DNA of 5,812 nucleotides from Chloroflexota bacterium (GTDB lineage Bacteria > Chloroflexota > Anaerolineae > Promineifilales > Promineifilaceae): NCBI GenBank assembly GCA_030599405.1, contig JAUVOB010000117.1, positions 1-5,812 on the forward strand. The letters run 5' to 3'. Position numbers and translations under genes: made by a program. Of the stretch, positions 1-5,079 are shown one piece after another. The notes beneath the pieces were generated by a model. The model ran no database searches. It saw nothing but the letters and a program-made list of their open reading frames with translations, and was not told the DNA's origin. Every line of letters starts with the position of its first letter. Within the stretch, counting starts at the first letter, position 1.

Positions 1-2
1 CT

Positions 3-170
3 AGACAGACGGCACTTGACTCGCTTCACAATTCCCTAGACGCCGGTCCGCATTTCTGGCATTCGCATGACGGATACTTGTTCCTCAGTTCGAAACGAGA
101 CCTTGCGGTCTGCTTAGTCGTTGTTCGCCTCGAGCTGCTGCATTATACAAGTTTCGGTCATTCAGAGTAA
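3..170 (+). CDS. possible 3' end of an unrecognised gene (left-truncated)
   Basis: A reading frame is open from the window edge for 55 codons and ends at TAA 168-170. The peptide has a hydrophobic stretch (AVCLVVVRLELLHY) near its end, but I recognise no family or motif. An open run this short arises fairly often by chance across six frames, so support is weak. In its favour, the stop lies directly before the extended -10 promoter at 172-180, as expected if one gene ends and the next unit begins. Sequence to the left of the window would settle it. It could equally be non-coding upstream DNA of the phosphorylase gene. Confidence 0.22.
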   Translation, partial: RQTALDSLHNSLDAGPHFWHSHDGYLFLSSKRDLAVCLVVVRLELLHYTSFGHSE

Positions 171-180
171 ATGCTATAAT
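152..180 (+). promoter_or_regulatory. extended -10 promoter for the nucleoside phosphorylase gene
   Basis: TATAAT at 175-180 is a perfect -10 hexamer and is preceded by TG at 172-173, giving the extended form TGCTATAAT. The -35 at 17-base spacing (152-157, TTTCGG) is poor, which is typical of extended -10 promoters. Transcription would start near 187, leaving a leader of about 90 bases before the ATG at 279. A second TATAAT lies on the opposite strand (ATTATA at 142-147), so weak divergent transcription is possible, but no gene is visible to the left on that strand. Confidence 0.55.
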
Positions 181-263
181 CTCGCCCGCACTCTGGTCAA
201 TACCATTGCACTCAGAGGTTGGGGCAAGACGACGGCTGCATAGGTCGCTCCATGACCGGTTTC

Positions 264-269
264 TGAGGA
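264..269 (+). promoter_or_regulatory. ribosome binding site of the phosphorylase gene
   Basis: TGAGGA ends nine bases before the ATG at 279. A second in-frame ATG at 285 (Met3) would be 15 bases away, so the spacing favours 279 as the start. Confidence 0.6.
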
Positions 270-278
270 AACGCTACT

Positions 279-1583
279 ATGGCAATGATCGAGATAATTG
301 AGAAAAAACGAGATGGGGGAGAGCTTTCAACAGGCCAGATCGACTGGTTTGTACAGGCCTACACTGCCGGAGAGATTCCGGATTACCAGGCGGCGGCCTT
401 GATCATGGCGATATACCTCCGGGGTATGAATCAGCGCGAGACCGTCGACCTGACAATGGCGATGGCGAAATCCGGAGACCAGCTAGATCTGCATGATGTA
501 ACGCCATTTATCGTCGACAAGCACTCCTCTGGTGGCGTTGGAGACAAGACCTCTTTGATCGTGCTTCCTGCTGTAGCAGCCTGCGGTGTACCTGTCGGCA
601 AGATGAGCGGTCGATGCTTGGGTTCCAGCGGGGGCACGCTCGACAAGATGGAGTCTATTCCAGGCTGGACCCCCAATCTGACGATAGAACGGTTTAAGGA
701 GCAGCTTGCGAGCATCGGTCTTGTACTTTCCGGTCAGACGGCGTGTCTAGCCCCAGCAGATGGAAAACTCTACGCATTGCGCGATGTTACCGGAACAATA
801 GGCAACAGTTCGCTTATTGCCGCTTCCATCATGTCGAAGAAGCTTGCCAGTGGAGCTGACGCCATTGTCCTCGATGTAAAGGTAGGTAACGGCGCATTCA
901 TGTCTACTTTGGATGAAGCTCGCGACCTGGCAAAGCTTATGGTTGGCATCGGAAAAGACGCTGGACGGCAAACGGTAGCCCTCCTGGCAGATATGAACCA
1001 GCCTTTGGGCTTTGCGATAGGCAACTCCCTTGAAGTAAAAGAGGCTATCGATACATTAAAGGGACATGGTCCGGCCGATCTGTGGACTCATTGTCTGGAC
1101 ATAGCCGGTCATATGCTGTTACTGGCGGGTAAGGCACAAACCCTTGGGGAAGCCAGGACACTACTAACGGAAGTGCGCGATGACGGACGAGCGTTAGCAA
1201 AATTCAAGGCCATGGTAACTTACCAAGGTGGTGATGCCCGGCTCGTCGACAATCCGGAGGAATTTCGCCAGCCGCAGAACATCGAACCGGTTTATTCCGA
1301 TCTGAGCGGCTATATAGCAAGTATCGATGCAGGCGCAATTGGATGGAGCTGTGTCAGGCTTGGAGCGGGTCGGCAAATCAAGGGAGAGTCAATCGACCAT
1401 TCCGTAGGCATGGTGATCCCAGTCAAGGTCGGGGACCGGCTCGCTCTGGGCGATTTGCTCGGCACCATCTACGCGAAAGACCAGGATAGCGGTGCACAAG
1501 CCAACAAGGAGCTTCGGGCCGCCATTACTCTGTCGGATTCACCAATCTCACCCTTGCCTCATTTGTATGATACGTTGACCTAG
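279..1583 (+). CDS. pdp: pyrimidine-nucleoside phosphorylase (thymidine phosphorylase family)
   Basis: This cytoplasmic enzyme reversibly splits pyrimidine nucleosides (uridine, thymidine, deoxyuridine) with phosphate to give the base and (deoxy)ribose-1-phosphate in nucleoside salvage. At 434 residues it is full length, and the start MIEIIEKKRDGGELS resembles Bacillus-type PyNP. The active-site residues known from E. coli thymidine phosphorylase are visible at a constant offset of three: K81, H82 and S83 in DKHSSGGVGDKTS, S92, S110, T120, and the base-binding R168, S183 and K187 (ALRDVTGT ... SIMSKK). The C-terminal alpha/beta domain is complete (LGAGR at 362-366, VGMVIPVKVGDRL). The family signature is unusual: SGRCLGSSGGTLDKMES replaces the common SGRGLGHTGGT form, so C113, S116 and S117 are atypical. 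It appears monocistronic, with its own promoter and a 441-base gap downstream. Family assignment is secure; uridine versus thymidine preference cannot be read from sequence. Confidence 0.96.
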   Translation: MAMIEIIEKKRDGGELSTGQIDWFVQAYTAGEIPDYQAAALIMAIYLRGMNQRETVDLTMAMAKSGDQLDLHDVTPFIVDKHSSGGVGDKTSLIVLPAVAACGVPVGKMSGRCLGSSGGTLDKMESIPGWTPNLTIERFKEQLASIGLVLSGQTACLAPADGKLYALRDVTGTIGNSSLIAASIMSKKLASGADAIVLDVKVGNGAFMSTLDEARDLAKLMVGIGKDAGRQTVALLADMNQPLGFAIGNSLEVKEAIDTLKGHGPADLWTHCLDIAGHMLLLAGKAQTLGEARTLLTEVRDDGRALAKFKAMVTYQGGDARLVDNPEEFRQPQNIEPVYSDLSGYIASIDAGAIGWSCVRLGAGRQIKGESIDHSVGMVIPVKVGDRLALGDLLGTIYAKDQDSGAQANKELRAAITLSDSPISPLPHLYDTLT

Positions 1584-1593
1584 ACGCGATAAG

Positions 1594-1648
1594 CCGGAAT
1601 CCTGGGGGCATATCTGTATCTACTATCCCCTCCTGAACCCTTTTCCGG
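1594..1648 (+). terminator. possible two-tier stem-loop after the phosphorylase gene
   Basis: Starting 11 bases after the stop codon, CCGGAA (1594-1599) pairs with TTCCGG (1643-1648). Inside it, the G run at 1604-1608 can pair with CCCC at 1627-1630, extended by ATA/TAT with one bulge. No T-run follows, so it is not a standard intrinsic terminator. It could be a 3'-end processing or stabilising hairpin, or chance. Confidence 0.25.
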
Positions 1649-1892
1649 AAGAGAAACTTTCCCAGAGAATTCGGCAACCGTCTTGCTATTGAGTCAGCCA
1701 ACCTCCAATATCGCCGAAGCCTGGTCGCCGACTGTACATCAGGGATCGTCTTAGCGTAAGAAAACCGGGGATGTCATTTGGCCGGCCAGCGGTTACCTCC
1801 TTTCCCTGGATCTGGCACCTTCGCTGATTGGTTTCGAACTGATGAAAGGAATATCAAAGCTGCATGAGACATTATCGATTGTAGCCCTGAGC

Positions 1893-1907
1893 GAGTATCG
1901 TATACTC
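1893..1907. repeat. inverted repeat GAGTAT-CGT-ATACTC upstream of the SDR gene
   Basis: Two perfect 6-base arms (1893-1898 and 1902-1907) flank a 3-base spacer. The right arm overlaps a -10-like TATACT (1901-1906). That position would suit a repressor operator, but the element is short and occurs only once in the window. Confidence 0.3.
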
Positions 1908-1951
1908 ATGCCAATCGGTTGAGATTAGCCGGCATTAATAGTCAACGAGCA

Positions 1952-1980
1952 TTTCTACAAGGCATCTCAGGAAAGATAAT
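1952..1980 (+). promoter_or_regulatory. candidate promoter of the SDR gene
   Basis: GATAAT at 1975-1980 matches the -10 consensus at five of six positions. The 17-base-spaced -35 (1952-1957, TTTCTA) matches poorly. It would give a leader of roughly 38 bases. TATACT at 1901-1906 is an alternative with a longer leader. Confidence 0.28.
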
Positions 1981-2024
1981 GAGCTTGTATCACTCCGAGG
2001 TGGACTTCGAATAATGGAGATCAT

Positions 2025-2792
2025 ATGAAACTCACCTTAGCAGGAAAAGTGGCCATTGTTACGGGGGCCGGTCAAGGACTGGGGAGGGCCATTTCCAGGA
2101 CCTTGGCAGCGGCAGGCGCGAAGGTCGCGGTAAACGATATTAATCCCGATCGCGCGGAGCGAGTGTCAGGAGAGATACGTCAGGCTGGCGGGCAGGCAAT
2201 TCCTGTGGCGGCCGATATTAGCAATAAGTTCCAATGTGTACATCTCGTTGAGACGACCCGGTCCCAATGGGGGGCTCTGGACATTCTTGTCAACAATGCC
2301 GGTATCGAACCGGTTTCCCCAATCCTGGATATGGATGAATGGGATTGGGATCGCTGCATCGACGTGAACCTGAAAGGAACCTTTTTCATGAGCCAGCTGT
2401 GTGGAAGGGTTATGGCGGATGAGAATGAAGACCGTGGTGGCGTAGTCGTCAATATTAGCTCAATTGCCGGCGTCGAGATTCCCCTCATGAATAGGGCTGC
2501 TTACTGTGCTAGCAAGGCCGGCATCGTAGGTTTCGCTCGCGAATGTGCTAGAGAATTTGCCCAGTATGGTATTCGAGTAAACACCGTCATACCAGGAGTC
2601 TTTGTCACACCGATGACGGACCAAGCTCGCCGAGATCCTGACATGATGGCCAAGTGGGAAAAAGAGATCCCATTAGGAAGACTTGGTGATCCCAGGGAAG
2701 TGGCAGAAGTGGTCCTCTTCATGTGTTCAAATGCTAGCAGCTATATGACCGGCACAACAGTCACCGTAGACGGCGGGAAGGTTATGCGCTGA
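2025..2792 (+). CDS. short-chain dehydrogenase/reductase (FabG-like SDR)
   Basis: This is a classical SDR of 255 residues, a single Rossmann-fold domain of normal length. The nucleotide-binding motif TGAGQGLG is at 13-20. D38 follows the second strand (VAVNDIN), which in this family favours NAD(H) over NADP(H). D64 contacts the adenine side, and NNAG is at 90-93. The catalytic tetrad is N115, S146 (NISS), Y160 and K164 (YCASK); the Ser-to-Tyr spacing appears one residue longer than in E. coli FabG. PG at 190-191 and the C-terminal TGTTVTVDGGK are typical. The ATG at 2025 has GGAG (2016-2019) five bases upstream. It likely interconverts an alcohol and a ketone or reduces an acyl intermediate; the substrate cannot be inferred. 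It has long gaps on both sides and no pathway partner, so similarity to 3-oxoacyl-ACP reductase should not be read as a fatty-acid role. Confidence 0.95.
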   Translation: MKLTLAGKVAIVTGAGQGLGRAISRTLAAAGAKVAVNDINPDRAERVSGEIRQAGGQAIPVAADISNKFQCVHLVETTRSQWGALDILVNNAGIEPVSPILDMDEWDWDRCIDVNLKGTFFMSQLCGRVMADENEDRGGVVVNISSIAGVEIPLMNRAAYCASKAGIVGFARECAREFAQYGIRVNTVIPGVFVTPMTDQARRDPDMMAKWEKEIPLGRLGDPREVAEVVLFMCSNASSYMTGTTVTVDGGKVMR

Positions 2793-2795
2793 ATG

Positions 2796-2813
2796 TGATA
2801 TCCGGAGATATCA
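2796..2813 (+). repeat. hairpin TGATATC-CGGA-GATATCA just after the SDR stop
   Basis: The 7-base arms are perfectly complementary (2796-2802 and 2807-2813) around a 4-base loop, starting three bases after the SDR stop codon. No T-run follows, so an intrinsic terminator is doubtful. The arms are AT-rich and contain two of the four GATAT motifs in this gap, so a protein-binding role is also possible. Confidence 0.4.
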
Positions 2814-2922
2814 GAAACAAGCGAGAAGTTATCCATGACCACCGTTTCGATATCCTGATATTTGTGGGGAGAGTTTTCCATGTCGAAAAGGCCAATGGGG
2901 AGAAGTCAATAGAGGTTGAAAT

Positions 2923-2952
2923 TTGCGCACTCTTGAGAGATGCTGCTATCCT
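2923..2952 (+). promoter_or_regulatory. candidate promoter of the LysM gene
   Basis: TATCCT at 2947-2952 has TG at 2944-2945 (extended -10 form). TTGCGC at 2923-2928 is an 18-base-spaced, partly matching -35. It would give a leader of about 150 bases containing the three hairpins listed in the gap entry. The match is modest. Confidence 0.25.
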
Positions 2953-3098
2953 ATAGGGACTTAACTTAGTACCGCAACAGAATATTAGAAATCAGGAACG
3001 CTGTGAACGAAGTGTTATCAGCCAGTGGAGGTTCTATTGGAACCTGTTAACGGCCGGTATTAGGCTTGGGCTAATCGCGCCAGGTCAGATATATGTTC

Positions 3099-3108
3099 AA
3101 GGGGAAAG
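3099..3108 (+). promoter_or_regulatory. ribosome binding site that fixes the LysM gene start
   Basis: AAGGGGAAAG lies directly upstream of the ATG at 3111. The earlier in-frame ATG at 3093 would place this purine-rich site inside the coding region and has no comparable site of its own, so 3111 is preferred. Confidence 0.6.
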
Positions 3109-3110
3109 TC

Positions 3111-3548
3111 ATGAACGACAACCAGGAAAAACAAATGAAGGAAGTAGAGAGCCAACGCGATCTGCGAAAGTTTGCGGTATTTCTAGCCGTCATCTTCGCG
3201 GTAATTCTGATTTTGGCAATGATCACAGAGCCGCTTGGGAGTCGCATCCCTGACATCCTGGGCGTTGGTGATGGCTCGGATACGTCATCCGACCGCGTTT
3301 TACCCGACCCTGGTGAAACTGGGAGTTTCACCAACTCTGAGACCCAAGAGCTCTTGCCTCTTTTGAATCAAGGAGATTCTCCTGAGCTGAAGGATGCGAT
3401 TCAATATGAGGTTCAGCAGGGAGAGACGATCTATCAGATCGCCGTTCAATTCGGCGTATCTGTTGAGGATATCGCCTCAATGAATCGCCTGGTGAGTCCG
3501 GATCAAGTCGAAGAAGGTGACGTGCTGATCATCCCGATTATGGAATAG
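3111..3548 (+). CDS. membrane-anchored LysM-domain protein
   Basis: This 145-residue protein has three parts. A short charged N-terminus (MNDNQEKQMKEVESQRDLRK) is followed by one hydrophobic segment at about 21-38 (FAVFLAVIFAVILILAMI). An acidic, Ser/Thr/Pro-containing linker spans about 39-97. A C-terminal LysM domain lies at about 99-143, with the typical opening YEVQQGETIYQIAVQFGVSV, the Asn of SMNRL and the closing VEEGDVLIIP. Basic residues before the helix suggest the N-terminus is cytoplasmic and LysM faces outside, where such domains bind N-acetylglucosamine-containing glycans such as peptidoglycan. No hydrolase or peptidase domain is present. The family is not one I can name. The gene is convergent with the helicase-loader gene, so there is no operon link. 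The domain call is firm; the cellular role is inference. Confidence 0.88.
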   Translation: MNDNQEKQMKEVESQRDLRKFAVFLAVIFAVILILAMITEPLGSRIPDILGVGDGSDTSSDRVLPDPGETGSFTNSETQELLPLLNQGDSPELKDAIQYEVQQGETIYQIAVQFGVSVEDIASMNRLVSPDQVEEGDVLIIPIME

Positions 3549-3555
3549 AGCAGGA

Positions 3556-3574
3556 GCCCAAATATGTTTTGGGC
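3556..3574. terminator. hairpin after the LysM gene, possible bidirectional terminator
   Basis: GCCCAAA (3556-3562) and TTTGGGC (3568-3574) form a perfect 7-base stem around TATGT, seven bases after the LysM stop codon. It sits between convergent genes, where a terminator is expected. No T-run follows on either strand, so any termination would be atypical. Confidence 0.4.
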
Positions 3575-3604
3575 AGCGTACTGATTGGAGTGGGGAGCCT
3601 GTAT

Positions 3605-3648
3605 TAGATAAGGGATATCTATGGGGACGCAATATGTTACGCATCCCC
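3605..3648. terminator. hairpins after the helicase-loader gene, possible terminator
   Basis: GGGGA (3623-3627) pairs with TCCCC (3644-3648), continued by GC/GC after one C-A mismatch. The stem starts ten bases beyond the loader stop codon. Next to it, TAGATA (3605-3610) and TATCTA (3616-3621) form a 6-base inverted repeat. Neither is followed by a T-run on the minus strand, so an intrinsic terminator is only a possibility. Confidence 0.35.
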
Positions 3649-3657
3649 TGATCCAGG

Positions 3658-5079
3658 CTATGTACGTTGTCTATATGGTCGCTTGCTCACCACGCCTCCG
3701 CGGTAGCTTGGCGCCTCAAGTACAAAAAACGTGCAGCGGCTTCCATCCAGCATGCGACTGGCAAGGCGGGGATCTATTTCATCAATAGGTTTTGCCGATG
3801 TTATTACCGTCGGTAGCCGAGCATTATATCGATAGTTGAATAACTGGTATAGTTTTTCTTGGGCCCATGCCGTGGCGCTCTCAGTACCTAGATCATCCAA
3901 TACAAGCAGCGATGCCGTGCGTATCTCGTCAAAACGCTTGTCGTAGCGGATGTTGCTGGATGGGCTGAAGGATGCCCGTAGGTGGTCCAGAAGGTCGGGA
4001 ACAACCACAAAGAGAACAGGCTCACTTTGATCGGCCACATGGTTAGCGATAGCAGCCGCAAGATGTGTCTTTCCGTTGGCGTAGGCGACGCTATTAAACA
4101 CGAGCCAGTTCGCCGGATGCTCGGCAAATTTCTTGGCAGTATCAGCCGCCCGCCGCAGGTTGTCGGATTGTTTGGCGGGAAGCTCCCGCTCTCTAAACGA
4201 GAAGGTGGTAAATGTCTTATCACTATGAAGGTTCAAAGTAGACAGGTCTGATTGGTCCTGGTCAACCCCGGCCCGACGGAAATCGGGGGCAAGAATCGTA
4301 ATAATTTGTACCAGACTCGGATCAACCATCCGAGACCGAATGCGGATCTCTATCGTCTCCAATTCCTCGTTGGTGGTAATGACTGTCGGTAACCGGGCGT
4401 TGTAGCGGAAATTGAAGATCTGGTAGAGTTTTTCCTGAGCCCAGTCGGTGTTGGCCTGGCTCCCGAGATCGTCTAATACAAGAATCGGGGCATTTCGCAC
4501 CTGCTCGAATCTCTCGTCGTACCCTACGGTAGAGGTTGGACTATAGGCGGCGCGAAGATGATCAAGAAGATCGGGTGTGCTAACGAATACTACAGGATCA
4601 CCTTCGTTAATACAGTGGTTGGCAATGGCCGCCGCGAGATGCGTCTTTCCGCAGCCGTATCCACCCTTAAATACCAGCCAACCGTTGGGACTTCCGGCGT
4701 ATGCGAACGCCCGGTCATAGGCCATCTTGAGATTGCGCTGCTTCGATGGTGTTAGGCCAATCCCTTCTGGGAAAAAGTTGTCGAAAGTACAATCCTGTAG
4801 GGCACCCAGTTGGCTCATTTTGAGAAGGCGGCTGGCGCGCCGAATCTCCTCTTCTTCTGCCCGGCATGAACAAATGACGGCCCGGCCGAACTCAGGGTGC
4901 GTTGGCTCGACGTCGGGCACGACGAACCCCATCCCATCGCAAATTGGACAATCCGGTTTACCGCCTCCAGTCAGGCTGTACGGTGGTTCGGGTGGCGCGC
5001 TATCGTTTAATGATGTCTCGAAGTTCTTCAGGGATTTGTCGCTGAAGTTCCTTCTGAGAATCTCTGCGGCTGATTCCAT
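3658..5079 (-). CDS. DnaC/DnaI-type replicative helicase loader with two tandem AAA+ modules
   Basis: This 473-residue protein would load the replicative helicase onto DNA, a role inferred from the family and from the adjacent DnaD-like gene. The N-terminus carries a probable zinc site, C44-x2-C47 with C70-x-C72, comparable to the zinc-binding helicase-interaction region of Bacillus DnaI. AAA+ copy 1 (about 97-270) is complete: Walker A GGYGCGKT (139-146), Walker B LVLDDLG (200-206), sensor-1 N237 in VITTN and the arginine-finger region RIRSR (246-250). AAA+ copy 2 (about 288-461) repeats the module at about two-thirds identity in the core. It keeps Walker B (392-398) and R442, but its P-loop reads SVAYANGKT, with one extra residue and the first glycines lost, and the sensor-1 Asn is replaced (VITSA, A429). 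Usual DnaC/DnaI proteins have one AAA+ domain and are roughly 250-310 residues. The ATG at 5079 has GGAAGG upstream (5088-5093); the next Met (50) would remove the first Cys pair. An IstB-like transposon origin is unlikely because there is no transposase. Confidence 0.93.
   Translation of the reverse strand: MESAAEILRRNFSDKSLKNFETSLNDSAPPEPPYSLTGGGKPDCPICDGMGFVVPDVEPTHPEFGRAVICSCRAEEEEIRRASRLLKMSQLGALQDCTFDNFFPEGIGLTPSKQRNLKMAYDRAFAYAGSPNGWLVFKGGYGCGKTHLAAAIANHCINEGDPVVFVSTPDLLDHLRAAYSPTSTVGYDERFEQVRNAPILVLDDLGSQANTDWAQEKLYQIFNFRYNARLPTVITTNEELETIEIRIRSRMVDPSLVQIITILAPDFRRAGVDQDQSDLSTLNLHSDKTFTTFSFRERELPAKQSDNLRRAADTAKKFAEHPANWLVFNSVAYANGKTHLAAAIANHVADQSEPVLFVVVPDLLDHLRASFSPSSNIRYDKRFDEIRTASLLVLDDLGTESATAWAQEKLYQLFNYRYNARLPTVITSAKPIDEIDPRLASRMLDGSRCTFFVLEAPSYRGGVVSKRPYRQRT
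3697..4218 (-). repeat. AAA+ module, copy 2 (degenerate P-loop)
   Basis: This stretch encodes loader residues 288-461, from KTFTTF to APSYRG. Long blocks are unchanged from copy 1, including KTHLAAAIANH, PDLLDHLRA, LVLDDLG, WAQEKLYQ and RYNARLPTVIT. Changes are concentrated in the P-loop and sensor-1 positions. The reading frame is intact throughout, which argues against simple decay. Confidence 0.9.
4270..4791 (-). repeat. AAA+ module, copy 1 of a tandem intragenic duplication
   Basis: This stretch encodes loader residues 97-270, from CTFDNFF to APDFRR. It aligns with copy 2 at an offset of 191 residues before the P-loop and 192 after it. It retains all the AAA+ catalytic motifs that I can identify. 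Many third codon positions differ from copy 2, so the duplication is old. Confidence 0.9.

Larger units (their letters stand above)
1584..2024. other. 441-base intergenic region between the phosphorylase and SDR genes
   Basis: No convincing gene was found on either strand. It holds a possible stem-loop just after the phosphorylase gene (1594-1648), a 10-base palindrome TGGCCGGCCA (1779-1788), an ACCTCCTTT stretch identical to the usual anti-Shine-Dalgarno end of 16S rRNA (1795-1803), a perfect 6-base inverted repeat (1893-1907), and candidate -10 elements TATACT (1901-1906) and GATAAT (1975-1980) that could drive the SDR gene. Open frames here are under about 30 codons and lack ribosome-binding sites. 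Confidence 0.6.
2793..3110. other. 318-base intergenic region between the SDR and LysM genes
   Basis: No gene of useful length is visible. The first part holds four GATAT-type motifs including a perfect hairpin (2796-2813). The middle holds a candidate promoter (TATCCT with an upstream TG, 2944-2952). The second half, which would be the leader of the LysM mRNA, holds three successive small hairpins (2997-3016, 3029-3045, 3059-3075). A 10-residue open frame at 2880-2912 with a fair ribosome-binding site is noted but not called. Confidence 0.6.

Noticed and set aside
85..120. tRNA- or small-RNA-like signs: TTCGAA with possible T-arm, and hairpin AGACC-TTGC-GGTCT (GCAA loop on the minus strand)
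   Set aside because: The T-arm stem does not pair over five bases, and no acceptor, D or anticodon arms could be found around it. The 5-base hairpin alone is not enough for an RNA gene.
431..1376. Several minus-strand open frames inside the phosphorylase gene
   Set aside because: All are antisense to a well-conserved enzyme and have low-complexity, non-family translations.
1842..1922. 26-residue open frame (starting MKGISKLHE) upstream of the SDR gene
   Set aside because: There is no ribosome-binding site before the ATG, it is short, and no family is recognisable.
2180..2722. Minus-strand open frames of 102 and 73 residues inside the SDR gene
   Set aside because: They are shadows of the conserved SDR reading frame.
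2880..2912. 10-residue open frame MSKRPMGRSQ with GGGGAGAG upstream
   Set aside because: The ribosome-binding site is fair, but the peptide is too short to separate from chance and no attenuator follows it.
3066..3095. TTGGGC with TATATG as a promoter just before the LysM gene
   Set aside because: It would start transcription within the ribosome-binding site, leaving no usable leader.
3982..4755. Plus-strand open frames at 3982-4251 and 4558-4755, opposite the two AAA+ copies
   Set aside because: They start at equivalent positions only because they are antisense shadows of the duplicated module. They have no family features, and the minus-strand frame is clearly the real gene.
3658..5079. 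IstB-type transposon ATPase (IS21 family) as the identity of the AAA+ protein
   Set aside because: There is no IstA transposase or terminal inverted repeat. The N-terminal zinc-binding region and the adjacent DnaD-domain gene fit a replication loader instead.
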